The notes: generated by a model not told the origin, from the sequence alone. Numbered from the stretch's first letter, positions 46,301 to 59,453 are shown. The stretch: 64,000 nt of DNA from Coffea arabica (GCF_036785885.1 NC_092320.1:11533557-11597556), one strand, 5' to 3'. Made by a program: numbers and translations.

Positions 46301-49300
46301 AGCTTTGAGGGATAGTCCAAATCTTCATCTAATGGAAGATAATTTGCAATCTGAAAACACGAAACACGAAAATGTCGAACTTGAAGTGATATTTTTTACA
46401 GTACAAGGAGGAATAATAAGTTGAAGGAACAATCAGAGGCACAAGTAGCTACCTCATCCCGAATATGTGTTCGAGCACGGAATGTCAATCGTTCATGAAC
46501 ATCTGCTAAGATTCTATCCAAAGTTGGACGCAATCCTGCTAATGATTCACCTCGCCTGCTTAAATGTTCTCCCAGAACCTCGACTTTGAGAATATCAACC
46601 AGTTCACAGAGAACATCAAGATTTGTTTCATGAATAAGTTTTGGCCGTAATGTATCATACAAGAATGTACATCTGCAAAAGAAGTATCAATTAGGGAACG
46701 GAAGGTGTGAACTTTAGCCACCGACATATCAGCACAAGTGCCATGTTCATGACTGTAAATTGACATTGACTCCTAAATTAGCTTATAATTACAAAATGCT
46801 AATTAGTTGCGGAAAGCTCCTCATTGTGTATACAAGGACAACACCTTGAAAGTTAAATTACAACACTCTATCCACCAAAACATTTTATGTTGCGCTGATT
46901 AATAATATTTAGTAAGGATCTTCATTTCCATATCCAATCACAGTGCACCTTTCATAGCAACTTGTGAGATAGTTCCAGGAATACTGTTTTCCTATTGAAA
47001 CTTTATCACTATTTTAAAACAACTGCAAAAATAAGAATTTTTTCCATAAGAACGTAATACACCAAGCAGAATACAACAGAATCTGTATTTGGCTGACCCC
47101 AATCATGCAACAGCAAGTCACGGAAATGAACGAGGCTGTTAAGATTATAGTACAGATAGAGAACATGACAATGGCATCAAAGAAGCAACCGCAGCATACT
47201 GTAATTCAACTATAAAACTGTCTCCACTAATAAAAATGAACTACAGAAAACTTCTGTACTTGAAAATGTTCTCTTTCTAGTAGAATTCCATATAAGCTTC
47301 GTGCTTCTCACAACAAAAACTTAAAACCTTTAATCCCAGTCTTCGAAGGTTTCAACAACATACACCAGCAGCTTGAGGTTAAAGAAGAAATCATAAGCGG
47401 GATATTATTATTATCAAAAAATTCAAGTCAAGGACTTACAAGAGGAGAAAGAGAAGCAACGTGGGAAAATTTAAAACAAAGATTGATAGGTCCAGCAGGA
47501 CACGGAAGATAACTCACAGTGGATCAGTCAACGGAGCCAAGCTCGAAGTGTCCTCTGAAGATAACGGGAAAAAGTGACTAAAAAGTTGATGCTCAAGCTG
47601 ACACACCTGCAATTGAAATGGTTAAGTGAAAAAAATTATATCTTCCTTTTCAAAGTATTCTATTGATAGTTCAAGGCACCTGAAAGAATTAGACAAAAGA
47701 GCATGGATAACATGTAGAAGCTAATGGGAAGGAGGTGAGAAAAGGTGTAGACGCTCTCCATGTTACAAATTCCAAAGATCATCAGACATTAATAATCATC
47801 CAAATTCTAATCTTCAATCCCTTCATTGATATCATAAAAGTGACTCAGAAAATCTTCAGTTGTAGCAAGCTAATGGTAGCTAACAAATTATTTTCTTTTG
47901 CAGTTATTGCAACACCAGTTGCAGCACAAACACAAAACTAGGTTCATTGTCCTTGAGCAATCTGACTGTACGCAGCAACTCATCAACGTATTTACCCGAA
48001 TATATATGCCTAAAATAAAATTTACAAATATCCTAAATCTATTATCACTCTATTCCCAATAAAGTAATTGTACTGCTCCATGGGCAAGTTCCATTCAAAA
48101 CCAGCAACTCAGCAATATGCACCCTTATGACAAAGAAAAGGGGGAAAAAGTCAATCATAGCAAAGGATACACTACCTGCATTAGGTATGCACATCCTGAT
48201 CTAGTCAATGATGGCAATTCCTCTTTCTTGGAAAATTCCGAGACCCGTTGCTGCACTATGCCTTTCACCTAAATAATCTCAAAATTACTTGTTTAATAGA
48301 AAATTGACAACAGAATCACAACAAACCTAATAGATGACTGGAAAAAAGCTAAGTAAATCAATTACTTAAGATTTCTGCTCACCAAAGAAAGACGTTGTTC
48401 ACAATATAGCTTGTGGCATTCTGCAAGTATTTGAATGTATTCTTTCCTAGGTCTTCTGGTTTCGATTTCCTCCAGTACTGGCTTAAGCTGCAATCAAGAT
48501 TAAAGACCACAAAGTAAAAAGCATCATGTTAAAATGATATGCTGATCCCGCTTGCAGAAAAGTTGACAGAAAACCATAAGAATGACATGACAAAAAGAAG
48601 AAAGAAAAGGCAAAAAAATCACCTCATTTGCGGCAGCCTTGAAGCGTACATAGATGACAGAAGCCTCAACAGCTTCAGATACAGCTGCTTTTCCACCAGC
48701 ACTGTTTCGAATAGCTGCTTGTACCTAATCAAGACATAGAAGATATGTGGATAAGCAAGGTATACTAGAGGTAATAAATGAAACTAGAAATGCACAACAT
48801 AAAGCAATCTCACCTGAGAAGAAGCATTTTTAAGAAGAGAGAGAATGTGAGAACGAATCATTGACAGCGCTCGAGACTGTCAAATATGCCAAAAAAAAAA
48901 AAAAAAAAAGGTTCTTTAGTTTCAGAAAATATAAAAAAGAATACAATAAAAAACAGAAATGATGCCAGTGAGGTGCTCCTAAATGTGATCAAAGAAATAC
49001 CCTATTGGCACAAACCTGTAGTTGCCGAAATTTGACCAAGTAAACATTGCACTCTGCATACTGTGGATTACTTTCAACATACCTAGCAACAAAAAAGACA
49101 AATGAAAAGTTTTCCCTATTTCAATGTGGACAAGTTAAATAACAGCTTCAATTTCTAAAAAGAGGATATTCATGCTTGTACGTTAGTACTTCGAACCTGC
49201 TCACAACCTAAAATAAGCTACAAGAACAATCAAGTATCATGATTGAAATTTGGCAGGCTCATTTTAACGAAAAACAAATGTTCAACGTTCTAGATATTCA

Positions 49301-52300
49301 GAAATCACTTCATTTAGCAATCAATGTACTCAGGATGCATTGACCAATTTTACTTGTTAAACCTAAATATTTTGCACAACATAAAGAAAGAAAGACATGC
49401 AGACTCTTTCAAAAGGAATTGTAACTTTTAAGAGATTATTATGAGTGATGATAAATAAACACATTAAACAAACAGATTGATATGGCACTTGTCCATGAAG
49501 TAGGCTATCAAAGCTAGTCTGATAAATAAGGAGACCCTTATTTTCCACATCAGTCAGTTTGTTTATTCTCTAACTTATTCTCCTTGTGTGCCATTTCCTT
49601 CTGAAATGGTAATTCTTGCAAGGAGGACTGTTTCCACTTTGCATCCTCTAGTTTACACTGATCCTCACTTTGCACGTCAACTTCTATTTTCGACAAATTT
49701 TTGCTCACTCGTTGTTTTGTGATTATTGCATACGTATTTTCATCATTGAGAAGAGAGGCATGCTGTATATGTGCATGTTCTTCAGATACTTTCAATAAGC
49801 TTGTGCAAAATTATATTACTTTAGCATGCACTGGTAACTTTGGGGAATCCAAAATAAAAATTTGAGGAGATTCAAAGTATTCAAAGTAAAAGTTCACGTG
49901 CAAAGTGAGAATTGAGAAATTCTAAGGGTGCAAAGTAGAATTAGTCCTTGTAAACTCTGTTTGGGCTAATTCTCTATCTTAAATATGATAAAACTCTTAA
50001 CTTTGAAGCTCAATTAAAATCTTATTAATGTATTCCAGACATTTGTTACAACATCACTCAGTGGTGCAAATTGACAAATTAATCCTCAAATACTGCAATT
50101 TAATAGTTTACATACGATATGCATTCATCGAGTCTCTTTAGCAATGGAAGAAAGTTCTCATTTGCTACATTCATGCTTGGAGAATAAAAACTGGTAGCAA
50201 CCTGCAAACAAGAGCGAAACAAGTTATAATCACATATTGCACTTGCGACAGTCAATAGAAACAAACAAAATAGGCAACCCCACAAAAACTGCATCATGGC
50301 AGCTCCACTAGAATCTGTTCTGAAGGAAATAAAGTAGAAAACAGGCTGAGAGAGAATGCCATCTTTTGAAGTACCAGCTACAACAAAAAAGAATAGCCTT
50401 ATACACATCCTAATACCAACACAGAACAACCAATATGACTCAGGCAGGAACAAGGATACAACTTCAGCCAAAGAAACTCAGGCAAAAGAAAAGCACAGTA
50501 AAAAACACCTGCAATTTCAATGTTAATGTTGAATGATCAAGAAGCAATGCTACTAAGAGAAGAAAACAGCATTGATATTAAATCTTTCAAGAAAAATGTA
50601 TCTCAGAGAACATGTATTGCTACATTAAACATTCAATTGTTTGGGGTCATATCTCTAATACATAGTGCATTATGTCACTTTTTAAAACTGTCAACTTCAA
50701 TTTATGAGTTACCCTGATATAAATACTCACTAAACATATCTTTTCTGGACAAATGATGAATATATGAAAGACAAGTCATTGCCTTACTCCTCTAAGCAGG
50801 AAACCTATCGTTGACAAAGTTATATCACAAGGTTATCTTTCTGTATCAGTGATCAAGAAGCAATACTATTAAGAGAAGAAAACAGCATTGATATTAAATC
50901 TTTCAAGAAAAAATGTATCTCATAAAACATGTATTACTACACGTTCAACTGTTTGGGGTGATATCTCTAATACCTAGTGGCATTATGTCACTTTTTAAAA
51001 TTGTCAACTTCAATTTATGAGTTACCCTGATACAAATACTCACTAAACATATCTTTTCTGGACAAATGATGAATATATGTAAGACAAGTCATTGCCTTAC
51101 TCCTGTAAGCAGGTAAGCCTACCACTGACAAATTTATATCACAAGGTTATCTTCTGTATCAGCCATACAATCTAATAATATGCATTACAATCTAATAAAT
51201 AGCAAGATAATTGATCTATAAACAAGTAAATAGTGTTCAAACCTTACATTCTCCAATTCATCGAAGTAATTGAGCTTACTATGCAGTGACTCTGCAAACT
51301 CAATCAATCTCTGCTTCTCCATAAGCTGTAAAACATGGAACAAACTGAATAACTCAAGATTCAATGTACATTATTCTTCAATCAACTTTTACGAATTTAA
51401 TGTATCATCTCGGTCTTGAATTGTAAGACAGTTTCGTTCAATTAAACTTCCTTTTAAAGCGAACAAACAGTAACAAAAGAAGAACATCTTCAGTAGAATG
51501 GGGTATAGATATCGCTTCCTTTCCTAATATTAGGTTACAATATAGTTGATATAAATTATAACATAAAAATCGATAGCTATTTCAGATAATTTAACCTCTT
51601 GAACATGATGCAAACAAAAAACATAATGTCAAAGACAGGTAATCCAGCTCATGGCAAATAAAAATGTCAAGTAACATCCTCACCACAGGTTTAAAAAGTT
51701 TAAAACCATCAGACAGCTAAGTACTTTGTTAAGATTGGTGCAAATCAGATGCTAAAAGAAACGATGAGTCTACCAGTCTATCACATGCATCATGAAGAGT
51801 TTTAGTCTTTGTTGCGACTGCATGATGCTGGAACTGCAAATCGTTGAATAATTCAAGGGTCTCATCCACCTGGAGTCAAAGCAAATATTTAAACATTAAC
51901 TCAATCTAAACAGCAAGCACCAAGAGTATATTCAGCCAGAGAGACAAACTTCAGTTGTTTCTTACAGGAAGGGCAGAGAACAGAAAATGTAATAACATTA
52001 GACGCCAAAGCATATTTATTCACCTGATGAAGAATGCCATCACATGTCTGTATCCGCTCTGTTAAGGTGTTCACGTAATGCTGGTATTTTTCTTCTGTCT
52101 AAATGATGGGAAAATCAGGTACAGTTGTGTGATCATCAAAATTGTCAGAAAGCCATGTCAATGGAAGCCAATACTAACCTCTGATTTCATAGCTGCTTCA
52201 AGACCCGTAAACCACTTGTAAAACTGTTTCACATAATGAGCAGAGGACACAATGAATTGAATTACAAACTAAACAAAGGAAAGAATTTGAGGAGCTAACA

Positions 52301-54386
52301 ATAGACACATAAAACTAAAAAGTGCCTATTGGCAGTAAGCAAATCAATAAATTCCAGTTGTTCCAAATTTTTGCAAGAAAAATAAATACTCTATTGCAGC
52401 CTCCTTAGCATGTTCTTAGGGAGGAGCAGAAATGGAAACAAGACATAAAGTGAAAACTGAAGGATAACTTATTCATGTACCAACCAAGTAAACTGTTTTA
52501 AAAGTGAACTCAATTAAGTCCTCCATGTCTCAGGAAATGGAAAATCAATGTTTGGAGTATATAAAAATATTCCGAATGTCTAAATCAGCCATTGGCCATG
52601 CCACTGTCAGTCTTGATATATCCCATGCTCACCATCCTCATTTCTTGACACCACTATGCTGCCTCAATTATGATTTGAGGAAATTGAGGTATGAGAGTAA
52701 CACTGGGTATATGTACACGAGATGTTGCTGTTTGTAAAAGGCTGATCTTCCTTTTTGTTACATACCCTATCTTCTCAGCAAGATACAGTAAATGGTATGA
52801 TTGTGTACATATCCAGCACTTAATGACTCCTCACCTGGTTGGTATTGACCAGAACAGTCTCAATGGTGCCTGAATCTTCAAATGTATTATGCTCCATTGA
52901 AATAGACAGACCATTATCCTCTCCTGTGACATGCTCTTGGGACTTGCATAGCAAAGAATGCCTTTAATTCCAGGGGAAGAAAAGAAAAACATTCCTAAAG
53001 AAGGAAAAAGAAAGGGAAAAAGAAAAACTAAGGCATCAGTAACTCACTAAATTGGGTGGAAATGGTCGCTCAGCAACTGCATGAGAAAGTGCTTGAATTG
53101 CTGCCTGTTGATGCTCTGTCAATGGAGCATTCTACAAAACGAAAAAAAGAAAAGAAAAGAAAGATCCACAAAGGGAATAAAGAATTAATTACAGCATTTA
53201 CAAAGTTTACATTGGATTCCCCAAATTTTGAAGTGCAAACAGTGTTGATATGGAAAGAATTTTAAAAGAAAGAGGATATAGACCCAAAAAAGATGAGGTA
53301 GAGTATCCAAAATTAACATGATAACACATATCCGGAAAAAAAGCAGCATATAAATAGTACCAAAAACTTAAATTGTGTGGCATAAATAAGGTCTCCAAAA
53401 TACAAGTAAATGTACCGACAGATAAAGATTTAATGAAAAGGGAAAAGGAGGCGTCTTGACATCTTATTACTCGTTAAGGTGAAAGTTTGGAAATTTCTAA
53501 AACTAGACACATGCAAGTGCTCATATGAATACTGAATTTATAGATACTATCATTGATTACCGGGTAGGCATCGAACCTACGACCAATAGGTTAACAGCCA
53601 GCCGCTCTACAATCAGAATGGAAATGCTTGAAGGGGTACATTAGAAATATCAATTTCTGCCCTTAGTTTCAAACATAAAATTCGGGAATTCCATTCCCTT
53701 CTATACTCCGAAAAAGAAAATAATGTGACACTGAAGCGTAACACACATGCCAAAATTTCTTGCTTTCTGTAACTCCAAAAGCAGCAGGTAGCATCTAACC
53801 TTGTAAAAATATCTAATTTGGCAGCCCAACGAACACAGGGGGTTTCAAATAACACTCAAAAAAATAAAGTCAAATAGATACATCACTTCTCACTGTTTCG
53901 ATTTCCATATAAAATGCTAATGTTGTTCAACAATCATCCCATGACACCATTATTGTACCTAACAAGAAGCTCTAAGAGTTACAATTACCGCGCCCACGAT
54001 AAAAACATGAGGATCAGAAAAACCTAGATCAAGAACCACCGGCACGTTCATTTCCAGAAATCAACCGAAATTGACAATGTACACCCACACGGATCTCCAC
54101 TTTTTATCTTTCCTTACATTGTCATAAATAAAACAATCACATAGATCTAAAATCCAGAAGCCATATTCAACGGAACAATTTGAGCAAAATACGAATCCAA
54201 ATACTTAATTGAGGCACAGATGGAAGAACTGTTGGAAGTGAACAAGAAGAGGAATAGCAAGAGGACAAAAAGGCTTACGTGTTCCCAAGTAGAAGCAAAG
54301 TTATAGCCTTTGGAAACTGCGCCTGATTTGGGAACTGCAACGCCGGCTTTTGATGGCGGCGAAGTCGACGTCGTCGTTGCCGCCAT
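40344..54386 (-). CDS. COG3: Conserved oligomeric Golgi complex subunit 3 (COG3)
   Basis: Subunit of the COG tether that captures intra-Golgi retrograde vesicles; COG3 belongs to lobe A. Twenty-five exons join in frame to 791 aa, close to Arabidopsis COG3 (about 784 aa). Exons from 5': 54386-54279, 53131-53048, 52942-52835, 52223-52179, 52098-52024, 51869-51774, 51325-51248, 50201-50116, 49082-49016, 48876-48814, 48724-48623, 48487-48383, 48268-48176, 47606-47518, 46672-46453, 46350-46264, 45174-45058, 44975-44943, 44398-44312, 44233-44171, 43214-43098, 42032-41940, 41364-41239, 40898-40798 and 40476-40344. Diagnostic strings include [58 protein letters not shown] and the C-terminal LQRQLDNLL. 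An N-terminal coiled coil is expected around exons 5-7. Exon 18 is only 33 bp. Intron 1 holds an organelle tRNA relic and intron 7 a tandem duplication. Confidence 0.94.
50535..51162. repeat. Tandem duplication of about 315 bp in COG3 intron 7
   Basis: Copies 50535-50850 and 50851-51162 both begin GATCAAGAAGCAAT and both end CTGTATCAG. They stay closely similar throughout, with scattered substitutions and small gaps. Neither copy touches an exon; the flanking exons are 51325-51248 and 50201-50116. Confidence 0.9.
53556..53622 (-). pseudogene. Organelle-type tRNA-Asn(GUU) relic in COG3 intron 1
   Basis: On the minus strand the segment reads GTAGAGCGG, an anticodon arm GGCTGTTAACC with anticodon GTT, and TGGTCGTAGGTTCGATGCC. 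These match the second half of plastid trnN-GUU, also carried in plant mitochondria. The D-arm region is shortened and the acceptor ends (CCGGTAAT against the upstream bases) do not pair. It is therefore a degraded fragment of plastid or mitochondrial DNA in the nucleus, not a working tRNA gene. Confidence 0.72.
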
Positions 54387-55847
54387 TCTTTTCTTCTATT
54401 GCAGATTTTGTTTGTATCGTGAGTTTCAATTTAAGCAAAAGAATGCATTTTAGAACAGAAGAGGAAGAAGAATTTAACTCGTCGAGCAACGGCCAACACG
54501 GGCGCTGCCGCCGTGCTTCCCCCGTGTCGTTGAGCTTACTCAAAAGGGGCACAAAAGGGACGACTGACCAGGGAGGGAGCTTTCTAGCCTCGTACTACTA
54601 GCTAGCTTAGCTAGTTAGTTTCTGAAGATTCAGATTTATGGGTGCATTGGTTGGTTGTACCATGTGCTTCTGTATATGGACATTATAGTTTAGTTCGATC
54701 TGTAAATTTGTACGCTTCTTTTAAAATAAAAATACTCGTAATACTTAGTACTTGAAATTGTTTTCTTTCGGCAAAATTTAGAATAATTGTGCTTGGATTG
54801 GAGGTTAATTGGAAAAAATATTTTAGAATAATATTTTTTTATGATGTGATATATATGAAATAAAAAATTAAAAAAATTAAAAAGATAAATAGAAAATACA
54901 TCTATGATGCAATTAAAAAAATTTTTACAGATAATTTCATATTCAAACAAACGTGTTTATGATGCAATTAAAAGTTGTTTTTTTTTTTTTTTTGTATATA
55001 ATAACTCATATCCATAAGGTAGTTGTAAAGATACATAAGATGATTATAAACATTCAAATTGATCTAAAGTCCTCTCATTTCTTGGTTGTATATAATTTCA
55101 GTTAGATATTTACAAATTATCTGAATTTAGCCCCAAATATTATATAATTTTTAAGTCAGACAGACGATATCCTACTATTTTATGAACATCTGATCCTACT
55201 ATTTTAACTGGCATAGCAAAGTGAATTCCAATAGTTGTGGACAATAACATGCTACCTTTGTTAATGTCATTCAATCAAAGCTGGTCCTTTCGTTTGTACT
55301 AGATAAAGCTTCAAGGAGAAGCGTCGAGGTTAGCAGCACAGCCGCAGTTGCTCTTTGTCGGAAGGTACACTTCAGTAGAGGCGCCCCGCGTTGTCTCGTA
55401 CATCTTCTGGGTTGCACGAGAGTACTCTGTTTCTGCTGTCTTTCTTTTTTTCAGGCAAAACACCTTTATCTTGATACGCACTATACTACACTATTACTGA
55501 TCGACAAGCAATGAAGAACAGCAAATAGCATTTACAAGGACAAATCTGCAAGATTTTCAATTTGCCTTCTTGTAGTTACAAGTAAAAATCAGCGCCAAGA
55601 TGCAGAAGCATAACAAACGTGAATATGCTCTTCTCATGGGCTGAATTGTTTCTTCCTGTATCCCTTCTTGTAAACTGATTCACAAACTGAAATGATACAA
55701 AAACAGATCCTTCCCCCCCCCCCCCAAAAAAAAAAATCTTAAAAAGTGACAGAAACTGTACCTTTTACAATAGAAGGCACAAAGCTAAACTGAAAAGCAA
55801 AAATGGGGGCAAAAAAAAAAAAAGGATCTAAGGTTCAATAAAGAGGA
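54387..55847. other. COG3 upstream region and RAD51 3' flank
   Basis: No gene was recognised. It holds AT-rich DNA with two similar short pieces, CATCTATGATGCAATTAAAA near 54900 and GTGTTTATGATGCAATTAAA near 54953, which are possible transposon debris. A homopolymer junction of 13 C then 11 A lies at 55713-55736. Confidence 0.4.
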
Positions 55848-58817
55848 TCAGTCCTTGACATCAGTTACGCCTTCAGGAGAAATTTGAAACCTCGCTTCAG
55901 CTTCAGCTAAGCATGGAGAGCTAATTACTTTACAAATGCGCTCCTCAGCCCTTCCCTTTCTAAGAGCAAGCCTGTCAGTAGGATACCGAAACATTTTTAA
56001 TTCTTCAGCGGTGCATCAGCTAAAAATCACTAGAAGCATATGCATACCTTGTTGTTGTAGCATGGGCCATGATGTTACCACCAATAGGTTTGATTTGTGG
56101 CCCAGCAAAAATGGCAGAACCATCCACTTGGGCAACAACTTGGTTGGTAATCACAACAGCCACACCAAACTGCAAACAGAACTAGGCTGTTGAATGAGTA
56201 TCAAGTCTTCAACAGTTGAGCACAAAACTCCAACTGAAGCTAAGGTTTAGACAGGCCCCTAGAATGACCTCTGAAGTCAAAAGTGGATGAAGAACTGTAC
56301 CTCATCTGCTAATTTCTGAAGGCTCCTCAAGAACTTTGCTAAATGCATTTGCCTGGCTGACAACTCTCCCCTCCCAGAAAAATCTGTCCTATAAAGAGCT
56401 GTAGCACTATCCACAATCATAAGAGCAAATCTGTATCATAAAAACACCAAAATTAATTCTGTTCCAAACTTAACCAAAATCTGATGGTTCATGTAGCAAG
56501 AGATGTTTTAACATCAAAAACTAGTAGGACAATCAGGTTAGAATTATCACAGAAAAAAGCAAACCAAATTCCACCTTATATTCTATTTTGTGTTAAGAAA
56601 GATGGAAGAAAGCAAGAATTGGATGAAAAGAAAAAGAAAAAGAAAGGGCCAAGAAATTGTGTAAAACTGTAAACAAACAAAAACCCAGAATACCTGGTTT
56701 CTACCATCATTGAAGCTGCTTCAAGCAAAAGCCTTGACTGATGATCAGTGTTATATGCTCGAGCATAGGCCACATTCTCCAGGACATCAGCACCATTCAA
56801 TCCAAACCTGCAATATTGAACCAACAATGGTCAATAGAAGTCAAAACTAAAAAATGAAAGAAAGTAATATACAAGACATTTATCTCAAAGTTCTACATAA
56901 ACCTGTCAGCAATCTGTAGAAGTCTCTGTGGCCTGAATGTTCCCTCAGCATCAATATACATTGCTTTCCCCTCACCACCTCCTTGATCTAGTGGAAGCTG
57001 CAATACCCAGACAAGTGTTCATCTGATGCCAATTATATCAACGGAAAATGATACTGGATAGTAGTCTACAAATATTGATGGCGAGTCCAACATCATTGCA
57101 ACATCATATTGTTGCACCTTTTACTTGTGCTAGTATAACAAAAAGTTCAAATCAAGAGGGAAATTACATGACTAGGTGTGTCTGAGTGTTAGATGTTGAG
57201 TAAAGACATGACCATCTTACTTGGCAAGTGACACAGAGTGTATGACATAGTTGAGTCTTTCCAGAACGAAACTCCCCATATATCTCCGTTATGGATCCAG
57301 TTTCAATTCCTCCTGTGCAATTCAAATGGTATGATGTTAAATGACTACAAATGGTCATAACTAAGATTAATGGTAATCTACCTTCTAATATTTTGTCAAG
57401 TTCTTTTGATCCAGTAGCAATCTGAATGATTTCAAGCCTCTGAGCATGGAGTTGGCTGGCACTGGTGAAACCCAAAGGCACCAACTTTGAAGCTGTTGAC
57501 AAGCAATTGAAGAGAATTACAACTCATCATAGGCAAAATGAGCCCCCCATTGTGTTCAAGAGGTATATCCATTCGCTAGTGGCAAAAAATGTGCCCGTGA
57601 AAATAAACATTGCAGCATTAAAGAAAGAAGGGAACATGCCTGCCTCAATTATCTTATCAACTTTAGCTTCGCTAATTCCTTTTATTTGCAAAAGCTCCTT
57701 CCTTGGAGAGTATGCAACAGATTCAACAGTGCAGAGACCAGCATCTTTAAGCTTTTTTATGTCAAGAGCAGCAATTCCAGATGCCTAAAATTGGGGGACA
57801 AAAAAATCCAAAAGAGCAATATGATTGATCAGTAAAACCTTTCAGCTACATTCATGACGTGCGAGTAGATTGATTCGTCAACTAATAGCATAAGTTCACA
57901 ACATCAGACCACTCTCTTCCAACAGAAAGCATCAAGCAGAATATACAGAAATCTTAGACTAACAACGAAACAATAACCGAGAAATGCATCTATTTCGTTG
58001 AAGAATAGTCATCAATATACAGATGCATCTGCGCTAGATTGCAACCAGTGACAATGTCTTAATAAGCTAAATAACTAATTGGAAGCCTTTTTAAGCCTGG
58101 TTGAAGAAAATTCATAGATATGCCAGGTACGGTGTCATCTACGAGAAGATGATATACCACGCAGATGCTTCTAAGGGCCCATTATTTACACGGAATAGCT
58201 CAAGGTTCATGGTAGTGCAAGCCCAAAAAAAAAAAAAAGGGATTTAGTCGACAATCTTGAAAGGGAAAAAACAAACAACAACAAAAAAGAATTTCAAGAT
58301 GCATGTGACACAAATAGGAAACCTAGGGTTTGGAATATTATCTGAGAAGCTCGCCAGAACACAACGATACATCACAAAACATTCAGAACTAGCTAACTGG
58401 GGCATAATAGGGAACCCCACTTGCAAACCCTGATGAAAGCTACTGTAATCTAAAAATATACTAAAAAAATACAAAGCCCAATTCAAAACTCGAGACAACG
58501 CAAGTAATTTAGACCCAAAAAATAAAAAGAAAACGTAGAACTTGGTTATTGATATAACAAAACCTAGAAAAGCCAATAAAGAAAACCCTTTTCGGAGGAT
58601 TAGAAGAAAACCCAATTGAACAAACTAAAGGAATACGATCAAAAGCTTAAATTTTTATCAAGAAATCTATAATAAGAACAAGTTTATGTCTTTTTGTTCT
58701 TCTAACTGGGGGAAGGCATTGGACCTGAAGCTGTTCAACTGGGAAAGGTCCATGCTGAACGTCATCTAGTTCATCGTGTTGTTCTTGCACCATTTTCTGC
58801 TTTCTCTGCTGCTCCAT
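55848..58817 (-). CDS. RAD51: RAD51 recombinase
   Basis: Strand-exchange ATPase that forms filaments on single-stranded DNA in homologous recombination and meiosis; nuclear. Nine exons join in frame to 341 aa, essentially the plant RAD51 length: 58817-58725, 57784-57640, 57492-57382, 57312-57221, 56997-56903, 56807-56694, 56430-56301, 56169-56048 and 55971-55848. A helix-hairpin-helix N-terminal domain occupies about residues 32-85. Walker A is GEFRSGKT at 129-136, and Walker B is LMIVDSA with D224. The loop-2 DNA-binding region reads [18 protein letters not shown]. The start was chosen at MEQQRKQK, not at the upstream in-frame codons. Intron 2 uses a GC donor. An E2F-like site lies 105 bases upstream of the ATG. 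The sequence fits RAD51, not DMC1. Confidence 0.96.
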
Positions 58818-58915
58818 TGCTGCTGATTGATGTTCCAGAGACGGAGAGAGACGGAGTAGTGGTGGGACAGAACTGGGGTGTGGGAAAGAACACAGTAATA
58901 TGTGTTTCAAAAGAT

Positions 58916-59076
58916 TTGGGAGGCGCCAAAATCTGGCGTGCCAGATTGACAGCTTACAGGAAAAGCTAAGGATTAGTGGGCTAAAGATTTGGGCCTTGGG
59001 AGGCGCAAAAATCCAGCGTGCAAGAAGGAAAGCTTACAAGGAAAGCTGAGGGTCGGTGGTCTAAGGATTTGGGCCC
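58916..59076. repeat. 80-bp tandem repeat upstream of RAD51
   Basis: Two copies, about 58916-58995 and 58996-59076, share TTGGGAGGCGC(C/A)AAAATC, GGAAAGCT and GATTTGGGCC. They are diverged by roughly a fifth by eye. The copy nearer the gene has an intact E2F-like site; the distal copy has GGCGCAAAAA in its place. Confidence 0.85.
58922..58931 (-). promoter_or_regulatory. Putative E2F binding site of RAD51
   Basis: The minus (sense) strand reads TTTTGGCGCC, a textbook E2F element (TTTSSCGC), 105 bases upstream of the RAD51 ATG. RAD51 is an S-phase and DNA-damage-responsive gene, and E2F control of it is known in other systems. Function here is inferred. Confidence 0.65.
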
Positions 59077-59143
59077 AATTTGCTCCTAGCCGAAACTCAA
59101 TTTTAGTTCCAAGAAAGAAGCCTAGGGTCTTCATATTCGGGAT

Positions 59144-59189
59144 CAGTGAGATTAATTAATGTGGCATTTAGGCCTAATTAATCTCACTG
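59144..59189. repeat. Short perfect inverted repeat, 15-bp arms
   Basis: CAGTGAGATTAATTA (59144-59158) pairs with TAATTAATCTCACTG (59175-59189) across a 16-base loop. It lies in the spacer upstream of RAD51. Confidence 0.85.
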
Positions 59190-59279
59190 TGGGCGGAGTA
59201 AAAATCTGGAACTAACCGGAACATTTTTTTTAATGCCACAGTGGCTAAATTAACCCGAACTTAGGGATGGAGAGATTGA

Positions 59280-59314
<35 letters not shown>

Positions 59315-59420
59315 GATTTTTTTTTTTTTTTTGACAAAGCAAAGACCGAAATCTTATCACTTGTTACACAAAGCCTTCTTGCAAATTACTATCACCGTTA
59401 AATGTCAGGCTTACCGGTAA

Positions 59421-59453
59421 ATTATTGGATATGAGGTCTTCATATCCAATAAT
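59421..59453. repeat. Short perfect hairpin, 14-bp arms
   Basis: ATTATTGGATATGA pairs with TCATATCCAATAAT across a five-base loop. There is no U-tract typical of a terminator, and its role is unknown. A TA microsatellite (about 59290-59314) and a T-run precede it. Confidence 0.85.

Noticed and set aside
53556-53622. Functional nuclear tRNA-Asn gene
   Set aside because: The D arm is incomplete, the acceptor ends do not pair, and no intact A box is present.
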